Positions 1 through 7,705 of a DNA stretch of 64,000 nucleotides are shown here, one piece after another. Source of the DNA: Planctomycetia bacterium. GTDB lineage: Bacteria > Planctomycetota > Planctomycetia > Pirellulales > Thermoguttaceae. Below the pieces are notes generated by a model. That model did no database searches and was not told the DNA's origin. It saw only the letters and a list, made by a program, of their open reading frames with translations. The stretch is from positions 1 through 64,000 of the forward strand of contig JAUNSJ010000004.1 of assembly GCA_030539295.1 (NCBI GenBank), written 5' to 3'. A program made the translations under genes and the position numbers. Positions within the stretch are counted from its first letter, which is position 1. Every line of letters starts with the position of its first letter.

Positions 1-203
1 TTTTATAACTTATTATATATTGAGGAATTATGTAGCGCGCAGGGATCGCGGAGGGACGCAGAGGTTCCGCATCAAAACCGGTCGCGCTGGCGCGGGGGGA
101 GCTGGTGGCGGTGGAAGATTGTTTTTTTGTGCTGCCCTTACAGGGCGATACGGGCTGGTTATGATGGAGGAATTGCGTATTATGGCGGGTTGGCTATTCC
201 TCG

Positions 204-240
204 AATGTTATTGTCTGGTTCCCGACCTGGCAATAACATT
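204..240. repeat. Hairpin element, copy 1 of a dispersed intergenic repeat
   Basis: Perfect 10-bp inverted arms AATGTTATTG (204-213) and CAATAACATT (231-240) enclose a 17-base loop containing CTGGTTCCCGACCT. The left arm plus loop recurs almost exactly at 23585-23608, with one base fewer between the arm and CTGG. Neither copy is in a gene. There is no T-run after the stem, so it is not a typical terminator. Confidence 0.7.
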
Positions 241-274
241 TGGCACACGCAGACACGCGTGAAATAGGGGTCTC

Positions 275-302
275 TTGTATTCCGCCTGTAATGGATTACA
301 AT
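275..302 (+). promoter_or_regulatory. Possible sigma70-type promoter for the GH5 gene
   Basis: TTGTAT (275-280), a 16-base spacer and TACAAT (297-302) resemble -35 and -10 boxes. A start near 309 would give a leader of about 110 nt before the GH5 start codon at 418. Confidence 0.4.
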
Positions 303-417
303 GGGTTTGTTTGCCTAAAGGCGCGAGTCGTTCCGTTTGGGCTGTCTTGAAACGTTTCCACTACCCGCGAGAAGCTGGGTATCCCGCCACAAAGTTTATT
401 TTAGGAGAAAATGCGTT

Positions 418-2133
418 ATGAAAGTACTCTTATACCAAGTATACTCGATTATTGAGACTGCGATGCGTTGGAGGACGTCTGCCGCTGCGGCCAAGCGAGC
501 ATTGGGGAAAAGTGAGATGCTCTGCGGCGTAATACCGATTCTTGTTCTGCTGGCAAACGCGAGCGTATGGGGATACGAGACGAACGATGGGGCTGCTCTC
601 TGGTGTGCGAATTTCGATACGGAGGTATCGCGTCAGGAATGGACAAAGCATTCGCAGGTGCGATTCGTCGAGGTAACGCCAGGCACGGCGAACGATCAGG
701 CGGTCAACGTTGACATACCGAAAAACGCAGGAACGGGCAGCGCGGCGATTCAGATCGCGCTGCCGCTGGAAAAATTCGCCGGTAGCCGGGTACGCGTTTC
801 CGCTCGCGTTAAGGCAGAAAAGGTCGAGAAACCTGAGGCGGCGTACAACGGCGTCGATATCCAACTGCATGTGAAAACGCCTTCGAAAGAGAATTGGTAC
901 CAGAAGCCGAATGTTTATGGGAGTTTTGACTGGCAGACGGTCAGCTTTGCCGCGGAGATCCCGCGCGATGTGGAGGTGCTGACTCTTTCGGTTGGACTGG
1001 AAAAGACCACCGGTCAATTATGGGCAGACGACCTGCAAGTGGAAGTCATTTCGAAATACCCCGAACGTCCGGCGCGTAAAATGCTGTTCGACGACCAAGG
1101 GAATCGCAAGCCGGTTTATACGGGTCATGATGTGTCGCGTCTTCGCGGTGCCATGATAAGTCCGCATCATTTCGGACCGGAAGACTTGCGAGTCTTCGCG
1201 CAGGAGTGGAAGGGGAATCATGTTCGCTGGCAGATGAACTGGGGCTTTCCGAACGGACAGGCCGATACCGCAACGATCGAGCAGTTCCAGTCGTGGATAG
1301 ATTCTGAATGTGAGCTGCTTGACAAAATGTTGCCGCTATGCCGGGAGTACGGGGTTGCCGTTTGTCTGGATTTACACACTTCGCCTGGCGGGCGCGACCC
1401 GGCGCAGAATGCGGTTATGTTTCTGCGGAAAGACCTTCAGGACGCGTTTGTTGCGGTCTGGATTAAGCTGGCGACGAAGTACAAAGATGAGCCAGCGATT
1501 TGGGGCTACGATTTACTGAATGAGCCGACGGAACCGGAGATCCCGACTGGGCAAGGGCTGCTCAACTGGCGTGACCTGGCAGAAAAGACGGCAAAAGCGG
1601 TCCGAGAAATCGACGCGAAGAAGCCAATTATTGTCGAGCCTGCTCCCTGGGGCGGGCCGGAACCACTCGACTATTTTGAACCCATTAACGTTTCCAATGT
1701 CGTCTATAGTGTTCATATGTACCTGCCCCACCGATTCACGCATCAGGGAGTCTACGACAATCCGGTCGGGTTTGAATATCCCGGTACAATCGACGGTGTC
1801 TATTGGGACAAGGAGGCTCTGCGAGAGGCCCTTCGCCCGGCAATTGAGTTTCAAGAGGACTACGGCGTTGCGATTTATATAGGTGAGTTTAGTGCCATAC
1901 GCTGGGCACCGAACGACAGCGCGCAGCGCTATCTTAAGGACGTGATTGAGTTGTTCGAGGAATATGAGTGGGATTGGGCTTATCACGCATATCGCGAGTG
2001 GAGCGGCTGGAGCGTCGAGCATACAGGCGCGCCGGGCGAGGACCAGAAAGCGACGTCGCCCACCGGACGAGAACTGCTGCTTCGCTCCTGGTTCGAAAAG
2101 AACGAGCGTGCCGAGGCAGCCCCGGCGCCGTGA
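418..2133 (+). CDS. Secreted glycoside hydrolase family 5 (cellulase-like) protein
   Basis: Predicted to hydrolyse beta-linked polysaccharide outside the cytoplasm. The chosen start ATG 418 lies about 10 bases after AGGAG (403-407); the frame is open further upstream but without a better start. A hydrophobic stretch at about residues 35-52 (LCGVIPILVLLANAS) suggests export, after an unusually long N-terminal region. Residues about 60-220 look like a beta-sandwich carbohydrate-binding-type domain, followed by a TIM-barrel GH5 domain. The acid/base is probably Glu369 in LLNEP and the nucleophile Glu490 in IYIGEFSA. Length is 571 aa. It converges with the kinase gene, with 28 bases between stops. 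Family assignment is firm; the substrate (cellulose, mannan or other beta-glucan) cannot be told from sequence alone. Confidence 0.88.
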   Translation: MKVLLYQVYSIIETAMRWRTSAAAAKRALGKSEMLCGVIPILVLLANASVWGYETNDGAALWCANFDTEVSRQEWTKHSQVRFVEVTPGTANDQAVNVDIPKNAGTGSAAIQIALPLEKFAGSRVRVSARVKAEKVEKPEAAYNGVDIQLHVKTPSKENWYQKPNVYGSFDWQTVSFAAEIPRDVEVLTLSVGLEKTTGQLWADDLQVEVISKYPERPARKMLFDDQGNRKPVYTGHDVSRLRGAMISPHHFGPEDLRVFAQEWKGNHVRWQMNWGFPNGQADTATIEQFQSWIDSECELLDKMLPLCREYGVAVCLDLHTSPGGRDPAQNAVMFLRKDLQDAFVAVWIKLATKYKDEPAIWGYDLLNEPTEPEIPTGQGLLNWRDLAEKTAKAVREIDAKKPIIVEPAPWGGPEPLDYFEPINVSNVVYSVHMYLPHRFTHQGVYDNPVGFEYPGTIDGVYWDKEALREALRPAIEFQEDYGVAIYIGEFSAIRWAPNDSAQRYLKDVIELFEEYEWDWAYHAYREWSGWSVEHTGAPGEDQKATSPTGRELLLRSWFEKNERAEAAPAP

Positions 2134-2161
2134 CCGGGGAGTCTCTGCTTTTGTACACGCA

Positions 2162-3673
2162 TTACGCCGTGGTTGGCGCGTCGGGTGAATATTTACCGGT
2201 GCCGGCGGAACTGCCGTCGCCGGGCGAGAGCAGGCGGTGAATGACCTCCTGAAGGCGTTTCATGGTAATCGGCATACCGACGGCCAGACGCCATTTATTG
2301 CGGTGGGCTTTAGCTCCCCAGGCCACTTGGGTTTCGTCCAGGAGGAGAATGGCGGGGACTTCCGCGGAATGGGGTAATTTCCCCAGCTGGTTAAACCCGA
2401 CGACGGCATTTGGTCCGAGCGACTGGGCATTAAGCAGTACGCAACTGATGTCGTGGTCGGGGAATTCAAAGCGTTCCAGGGCGCGTTCCGGGTCGGACAT
2501 GACGAGGACGCGATAGCCTTCTTTTTTGAGCGATTCGCGAAAGAGATTCTGAAGCTGGGGATTGGATTCGACGACCAGAATGGTTTTACGGTCGTCGCGT
2601 CGCGCGGCCACGGCGAGGCTTGTCGTCGTTTCATCGCTGGAGAGAAGCTGACTGGCCTCACCTTCGGCGAGTTTCTGAAGGGCAACTTCGAGGTCGCGGA
2701 GCATGGAGCCGGGCGACTGATATCGCTTTTCCGCATCGAGACTCATGGCCTTTTCAACAATGAAGCTGATAATGGGAGGCACGGCCGGGTTCTTTTCGCG
2801 AAGTGGCACAATATTCAGGAAGCGGGAGCGTTCCAGCCGCTTGGCGCGGTCCTTCGTCTCCAGAATGGGCGAAACACCGGTAAGAATATAATAGAACATG
2901 ACGCCGAGGAAATAGAGGTCGCTTCGCCGGTCGTTCTTCTGAACCCCGGAGGCTTTTTCCAAGGCGGCGTAGTCGATTGTCCGCGGATTCTTAAAGTTCT
3001 GTTCCGACTCTTTTTCCGTGGCCGAAAGACCGAAGTCAATGAGGACGGCCTTACCGGAACTGGAGACAATAACGTTACTTAGCTTCATATCGCGATGGCT
3101 GTGCCCACGCTGAAAAGCGAAGTCGAGACCACTACAAACGTCAATCATAATACGTGAGGCAATTCGCGGGTCGATGATCTTCTTTACCTTAACCATATCG
3201 CGCAGAGTCTGGCCTTCGATAAAGTCCATGACCATATAATGGCCTTCCGGCCCGCTGACAGCGTCGTGAACCGTGACAATATTGGGGTGGGACAGGCCCA
3301 TGGACAAGCGGGCTTCCCGAAGAAAGTCCTCAACGGTAGCCTGATCTTGCGAGAAACGAGCGCGAAGGACTTTTACGGCCACAACCTGGTTCGTCACGCG
3401 GTGCGTTGCCCGATAGACACGGGAGAACGTGCCGGCGCCAACGAGATAAAGTGCCTTGTAATCCCCGAAGAAGAACCCGGTTGTCTCGCCGAATTTTAGC
3501 CGTTCGAGCTGGTACTTCGTGAGAATACCCCGACGCAGAACATATTGCGTAAACTCATCGATAGAAACATTTTGAGTCCCAAAATGCTTCCAGATTTCCT
3601 GAACCTGGGGCATCTCCAGCACGTTCATGGTTAACGCGTGTTTGATCAGTTTGTCAAGTGCAAGATCAGGCAT
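2162..3673 (-). CDS. Ser/Thr protein kinase with C-terminal pseudo-receiver domain
   Basis: Hanks-type kinase of 503 aa. Residues about 1-65 form a helical segment (…LRRGILTKYQLERL) common before planctomycete kinase domains. The kinase domain spans about 73-335: glycine loop VGAGTFSRVY (78-87), ATP-binding Lys101, catalytic loop HRDMKLSN (193-200, Asp195) and DFG at 213-215. The C-terminal part (about 362-485) has a receiver fold pattern (KTILVVES), but the phospho-acceptor position carries Asn415 in VLLNAQSLG, and the usual acidic pair is reduced to Glu369-Ser370. It should therefore not take a phosphate. No membrane segment is seen, so it is probably cytoplasmic. A TATAAT box on the minus strand (3830-3825) may drive it. 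Targets are unknown. Confidence 0.9.
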   Translation of the reverse strand: MPDLALDKLIKHALTMNVLEMPQVQEIWKHFGTQNVSIDEFTQYVLRRGILTKYQLERLKFGETTGFFFGDYKALYLVGAGTFSRVYRATHRVTNQVVAVKVLRARFSQDQATVEDFLREARLSMGLSHPNIVTVHDAVSGPEGHYMVMDFIEGQTLRDMVKVKKIIDPRIASRIMIDVCSGLDFAFQRGHSHRDMKLSNVIVSSSGKAVLIDFGLSATEKESEQNFKNPRTIDYAALEKASGVQKNDRRSDLYFLGVMFYYILTGVSPILETKDRAKRLERSRFLNIVPLREKNPAVPPIISFIVEKAMSLDAEKRYQSPGSMLRDLEVALQKLAEGEASQLLSSDETTTSLAVAARRDDRKTILVVESNPQLQNLFRESLKKEGYRVLVMSDPERALERFEFPDHDISCVLLNAQSLGPNAVVGFNQLGKLPHSAEVPAILLLDETQVAWGAKAHRNKWRLAVGMPITMKRLQEVIHRLLSPGDGSSAGTGKYSPDAPTTA

Positions 3674-4115
3674 GGCTCCAATCGGTCTCCCTGGAAAATG
3701 GCGTTCCCGTCACACGTTTTCCTCTGGGCGGCAAGCCCCCAGCCAGGAAATTGTGTGCCACAATGAATTATGTAACTATAAAATATCAGGCGTTTGGATG
3801 ATACGAAAGACCGTACCATTGGCGATTATACACTATCTTTCGTAAAAAGAAATTACCGGACGATGTTTTTTCGAAAAAAAATCGTTTTATTTAGGCAAAG
3901 TGATATTTTTCTTGAGTTGGCTCTTCGTTACCAGCCCCGTGCGACGGGCGATTGAGGTGTGACGTAACTTGAGAGAAGAGTTGGATATGCGGTGTTAGAA
4001 GAGTAAAAGAACGGGGCCGGAGCCGTGGCGGACATTGGGAAAAGGGAATGAATTTGCTCCTGTTTGTAAAAAAGCGGAGAAACAGGGCTTGCTTTTTTTC
4101 CGTATTTTTGTCAAA
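3674..4115. other. Intergenic region between divergent kinase and LptF/G-like genes
   Basis: No gene is supported. It holds a minus-strand TATAAT (complement of 3825-3830) suitable for the kinase, and a perfect 14-bp A/T palindrome TTTTTTCGAAAAAA (3866-3879). The palindrome sits in a longer imperfect dyad, CGAT…ATCG (3861-3884). The rest shows nothing I can name. Confidence 0.5.
3825..3830 (-). promoter_or_regulatory. -10 box (TATAAT) probably for the kinase gene
   Basis: The minus strand reads TATAAT here, with TG directly before it, about 150 bases upstream of the kinase start. No good -35 hexamer lies at 16-18 bases, so this is a partial promoter match only. Confidence 0.35.
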
Positions 4116-5276
4116 ATGGAGATTATGAAGATACTTGACCGCTATGTATTTGGAAATTTCGTTCGCCAGCTGGTGCTTTGGTACATTACGCTGGTCGGGA
4201 TTTATTTTATTCTTGACCTTTTTCAAAACTTGGGCGGTTATTTTGATTATCCCAATGGAATCAATCCCTTCCTGCTCATGTTCAAGCATTATTTTTTCAT
4301 CTCGTTTGCCTTTATTGATGTTGTCTTGGCATTGCTGATAGTCATGGCGGCCCTGGCTTCGACCTCCATGATGATGAGGCGAAACGAAGTGATCGCTCTG
4401 GTTGCGATGGGTGTCTCGCAGATGAGGATTATGCTACCGATCCTGGCAGGCGCGGCGCTATTTTCCTTTTTGGCAACGTTTGTTCGGGAAATCTATGTTC
4501 CGTGGCACGCATCCGAGTACACGAAGACGATCGAAGAGTTGGCTATGCCGGACCAGGGAGTGGCGGTCAAACAGGCGAGCGACGCGGTAACGAAGGTCAA
4601 GTTTACCGGAGGCACGGTCTATCGAGACCGGGGGGAAATACAGCAGCCGGTTATTTCACTTTCGGCACGCTATTTCGAAACGTGGGGCTCCGAAATTGTA
4701 GCGGCCTCGGCCACGTTCTGCGCGGCAACGCAGGATCGGCCTGCCGGTTATCTTCTGCGCACCGTCTCCAAGCCCGACAATATAGCGGAACTTCCTTCCA
4801 TAACACGACGGAACACAACGCAGAAGGTCATTCTCACCCCGCGCGATTTTCCCGACAGGCTGAAGCCGGATGAATGTTTCGTCATTTCAGGTCTCCATCT
4901 GGAGTATCTGGAGATGGGCGAGCAATGGAGTCAGTTTGCCTCCTGTTATCAGATGATTCAAGGCTACAATAATCCCCACCTTGATTTGAACAAGCAGGAC
5001 CTTGCGGCGCGGATTCATGCTCGCTTACTTCGCCCGTTGACCGACTTACTGCCCCTTTTGCTTGGTTTGCCGGTCATATTCTTTCGGAGCGACCGTAACG
5101 TGTTTAAATCCTTGGCTATAGGCAGTCTGTTTGCCGGATTGTATATCGGGATTCAGTATGCATGTGTCTATTTTGGGACGCAATTCGAGATGCCTGTTTT
5201 GGCGGCCTGGGCACCTTTATTTCTCTTTTTACCCATTTTAACAAACGTCTACGCAGACTTTATCTTCTCACAATAG
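4116..5276 (+). CDS. LptF/LptG family permease (YjgP/YjgQ)
   Basis: Inner-membrane protein of the family that, with LptB, extracts lipopolysaccharide from the membrane. The N-terminus MKILDRYVFGNFVRQLV is typical of the family. About three hydrophobic segments precede a soluble periplasmic beta-jellyroll-type part (roughly residues 125-285), and three follow it to the end (…FRSDRNVFKSLAIG). Length of about 386 aa is normal. The start is uncertain: ATG 4116 and ATG 4125 are both possible and neither has a well-spaced ribosome site; 4125 fits the family N-terminus best. LptF and LptG usually sit side by side, but only one copy is present here. The next gene, an alphaCTD protein, has its own promoter. 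Confidence 0.85.
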   Translation: MEIMKILDRYVFGNFVRQLVLWYITLVGIYFILDLFQNLGGYFDYPNGINPFLLMFKHYFFISFAFIDVVLALLIVMAALASTSMMMRRNEVIALVAMGVSQMRIMLPILAGAALFSFLATFVREIYVPWHASEYTKTIEELAMPDQGVAVKQASDAVTKVKFTGGTVYRDRGEIQQPVISLSARYFETWGSEIVAASATFCAATQDRPAGYLLRTVSKPDNIAELPSITRRNTTQKVILTPRDFPDRLKPDECFVISGLHLEYLEMGEQWSQFASCYQMIQGYNNPHLDLNKQDLAARIHARLLRPLTDLLPLLLGLPVIFFRSDRNVFKSLAIGSLFAGLYIGIQYACVYFGTQFEMPVLAAWAPLFLFLPILTNVYADFIFSQ

Positions 5277-5578
5277 GATATTCAAGATGGATATAATAGA
5301 CAATATAGGAGAAATAGTAACAGAAAATTTACAAAAATGAAGAGTGAAACCTGACGTTTCTGGAGATAAAAAGTGGGGGGAGGTTCTTGAAAAGGGACTC
5401 AAAGTTTGGTATGCTGATAGGGATGGAACGTGAGCCGTGGCTGGACCAGGAAGGCATGTCGGCCAGAAACGGTGCCGGTTGCTTGTTGGCCCGGCGGGCA
5501 AGAGGAGACGAAGAAATTTGATTGGAGCCAGACGCAACAGCAGGAACCATTCTTATAACAAACGGAAGGGAGAACGAA
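5277..5578 (+). other. Promoter and leader region of the alphaCTD gene
   Basis: No gene. It contains the near-consensus promoter at 5387-5415 and a transcribed leader of roughly 155 nt rich in short G/C inverted repeats (for example GCCC GGC GGGC near 5490-5500). The words TGTTGGCCCG and GGCAAGAGGA of this leader also occur in the pgk leader near 19021-19056. Confidence 0.45.
5387..5415 (+). promoter_or_regulatory. Sigma70-type promoter for the alphaCTD gene
   Basis: TTGAAA (5387-5392), an exact 17-base spacer and TATGCT (5410-5415). Transcription would start near 5422, leaving a leader of about 155 nt before ATG 5579. Confidence 0.6.
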
Positions 5579-5923
5579 ATGGGTACACGGATGAAGCTGA
5601 ATCCCGTGGAACTGAAACGGCAGGACTTGGTAAGAAGACTCCAGATGAGTACAGCGGAGATAGGTTTAACAGTACGAACGACGAACTGTTTGGACGAGCA
5701 GGGGATCTCAACGGTGGAAGATCTTCTTCGGTGTCGTCGGGCGGACTTGCTGGCGATCGCGAATTTTGGCGAGAAGACCTTGGAAGAGGTGTACGGAGCG
5801 CTTGAGCGACTGGGTTTTTTTCGTGCCGACCGTCGTCCGGAGGACTGGTCTGAGATCAAGTCAGAATTATCGGAGGAGAGTCTGTCGGACGCGACGCCTC
5901 CTTTTTTGGAAGAAGCGGAATAA
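5579..5923 (+). CDS. Stand-alone RNA polymerase alpha C-terminal-domain-like protein
   Basis: A 114-aa protein consisting almost entirely of an alphaCTD (helix-hairpin-helix) fold at about residues 20-80, with a short acidic tail and no assembly domain. Start ATG 5579 follows AAGGGAG (5566-5572) at good spacing. Compared with the well-studied E. coli RpoA, the DNA-contacting determinant is intact: Arg33, Asn36, Cys37, Gly64, Lys66, Thr67 and Glu70 correspond to R265, N268, C269, G296, K298, S299 and E302 with identical spacing, Thr for Ser being the only change. Family knowledge says such residues contact the minor groove of A/T-rich UP elements and activators. I infer that the protein binds promoter DNA, either beside polymerase or competing with RpoA. 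Its own promoter and leader set it apart from its neighbours. Confidence 0.85.
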   Translation: MGTRMKLNPVELKRQDLVRRLQMSTAEIGLTVRTTNCLDEQGISTVEDLLRCRRADLLAIANFGEKTLEEVYGALERLGFFRADRRPEDWSEIKSELSEESLSDATPPFLEEAE

Positions 5924-5950
5924 GCCAGGAAAAGACAGGGAGTGAGATTC

Positions 5951-7681
5951 ATGAAGAGAACATTGGAACGATCGCAGCCGTACGGCGTACTGGCCGTGCT
6001 AACAATTATGGCCCTGTTGTTGGGAGTCAATAATCTCCTGGCGGAGGATCAGGAATCGAAGGAACAGGAGGCGGAAGCCGTGTTGGTGGAAACGGAGTTG
6101 AATCGTGAGGGACGGGAACTGCTCACTTTTCTGGAGCAGTATGAGGAAGAATACCGCAAGATGTACTGTGACGTGAGTTACAGCTGGTGGGACGCCATGA
6201 TAACAGGGGACGCGAAGGCTTTTGAGAAGAACGCGGCCATGTCACTTGCCATGAGTACGTATCATAGTGACGCGGAGAAATTTGCCAGGCTTACCGAGTT
6301 GCGAAAGCGGGCAACGGGTCTGACGAAACTCCAGGAGCGTGAGGCCTACGTTGCCTGGCGCGCCTTTGAGCAGAGTCAATTACCTCCTGACCTCATGGAG
6401 AAGATGATTCGCATGGGTTCTGAAATTGAGCAGATTTTTCAGACGCAGCGCGGTTCGCTTGATGGCAAGGAATACACCAATAATGAACTTCTGGAAATGC
6501 TGGAAGACGAAACGGATTCCGATCGCAGGTTCCGGATTTGGGATGCGCTTAAGCAGGTTGGCGAACTTGTCGCGCCTAAACTGATTGAGTTGGCCAAAGT
6601 ACGCAACGAGGCAGCCCGGCAGTTGGGGTATAAAAATTATTGGGAGATGGAAGTTGCGTTTCAGGATTACGACCCCGAGGCCTTGACTGCCATTTTCGAC
6701 GAACTGGAAGAATTAACAACGCCTGTCTTCACAAAGGTCAAAGCGGAAATGGACGCCGAACTCAAAGAGAAGTTCAAGGTGACCCGTATCATGCCCTGGC
6801 ATTACGACAATCCGTTTTTTCAGCAGGCGCCCCCGTCGAAAGACGTTGATACAAATATTTTTTATGACCAGGGGACCGGTCAGGATATCGTTGACCGTTC
6901 CATTCAGTATTACGCCGATCTCGGTATTGATGTAACGCCCATTATTGAGAAGAGTGACCTGTTTGAGAAGCCGGGTAAGTCGCAGCATGGATTTTGCAAT
7001 AATATGAATGGCGAAGGCGACGTTCGCATTTTGTGCAATATCAAGCCGACCGCCGAGTGGATGGACACGCAACTGCACGAGATGGGCCACGCGATATACG
7101 ACTATCAGGTGGACCGCACACTCCCCTTTATTTTGCGTCAGCCGGCGCACATCTTTACGACAGAGGGAGTAGCCATGATGTTTGGTGCTCTTGCCAGGGA
7201 TCCGGACTGGCTCGTGAAATATTGTGACGTTTCGCCGAAGAAGGCAAAAGAGATTGCTCCTGCCTTGGCGAAGCAGCGACTTCGGGAACAGTTAATTTTC
7301 TGCCGGTGGACGCTCGTCATGTTCCGTTTCGAACGTGCTTTGTATGAGAATCCGGAGGCGGACCTGAACACCTTGTGGTGGGATACCGTCGAGAAGATTC
7401 AACTCATGCCGCGGCCGGAAGATCGGCATTTGGCCGATTGGGCATCGAAACCGCATTTCGTTATAGCACCTGTTTATTATCACAACTACATGTTGGGCGA
7501 ACTCTTTGGCGCCCAACTTCGCGCAACGCTGCGTGACCAGGCAGGCACGGAGCAGGAGTTCGGCCGTTTGCTTCGTGAAAAGGTCTTTTTCCCAGGCGAC
7601 TCTCTTCCCTGGCAGGAGTTTGTACGAGAGGCGACCGGAAAAGAATTTTCCGCGGAAGCATTTGCGGAAGAACTCAAATAA
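5951..7681 (+). CDS. Exported zinc metallopeptidase, M2/M3-like
   Basis: Gluzincin peptidase of 576 aa. ATG 5951 is preceded by AGGGAG (5937-5942); a GTG at 5942 is in frame but overlaps that site. Residues about 12-30 are hydrophobic and end near LLAED, which fits a signal peptide, so it probably acts in the periplasm. The zinc site is HEMGH (His376, Glu377, His380) with the third ligand Glu405 in FTTEGVAMMF. The HEMGH spelling and the 25-residue gap to the glutamate resemble the M2 (angiotensin-converting-enzyme) family more than M3 oligopeptidases (HEFGH). The substrate is likely short peptides. It lies 24 bases before a POT-type peptide transporter, suggesting peptides are trimmed and then imported. 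Confidence 0.82.
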   Translation: MKRTLERSQPYGVLAVLTIMALLLGVNNLLAEDQESKEQEAEAVLVETELNREGRELLTFLEQYEEEYRKMYCDVSYSWWDAMITGDAKAFEKNAAMSLAMSTYHSDAEKFARLTELRKRATGLTKLQEREAYVAWRAFEQSQLPPDLMEKMIRMGSEIEQIFQTQRGSLDGKEYTNNELLEMLEDETDSDRRFRIWDALKQVGELVAPKLIELAKVRNEAARQLGYKNYWEMEVAFQDYDPEALTAIFDELEELTTPVFTKVKAEMDAELKEKFKVTRIMPWHYDNPFFQQAPPSKDVDTNIFYDQGTGQDIVDRSIQYYADLGIDVTPIIEKSDLFEKPGKSQHGFCNNMNGEGDVRILCNIKPTAEWMDTQLHEMGHAIYDYQVDRTLPFILRQPAHIFTTEGVAMMFGALARDPDWLVKYCDVSPKKAKEIAPALAKQRLREQLIFCRWTLVMFRFERALYENPEADLNTLWWDTVEKIQLMPRPEDRHLADWASKPHFVIAPVYYHNYMLGELFGAQLRATLRDQAGTEQEFGRLLREKVFFPGDSLPWQEFVREATGKEFSAEAFAEELK

Positions 7682-7705
7682 CCGAAAGAGAAAGGCAGAA
7701 GATCA

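Larger units (their letters stand above)
1..417. other. Non-coding region upstream of the GH5 gene
   Basis: No convincing gene is visible. A reading frame covering about 20-262 is glycine/arginine rich, lacks a family resemblance and runs through a hairpin repeat, so I treat it as chance. The region holds a dispersed hairpin element (204-240) and a promoter-like pair (275-302), both listed separately. The first 30 bases are very A/T rich. Confidence 0.6.

Noticed and set aside
20..262. Glycine/arginine-rich 80-residue reading frame at the left edge
   Set aside because: Its composition looks random, it crosses the hairpin repeat, and it shows no ribosome site or family similarity.
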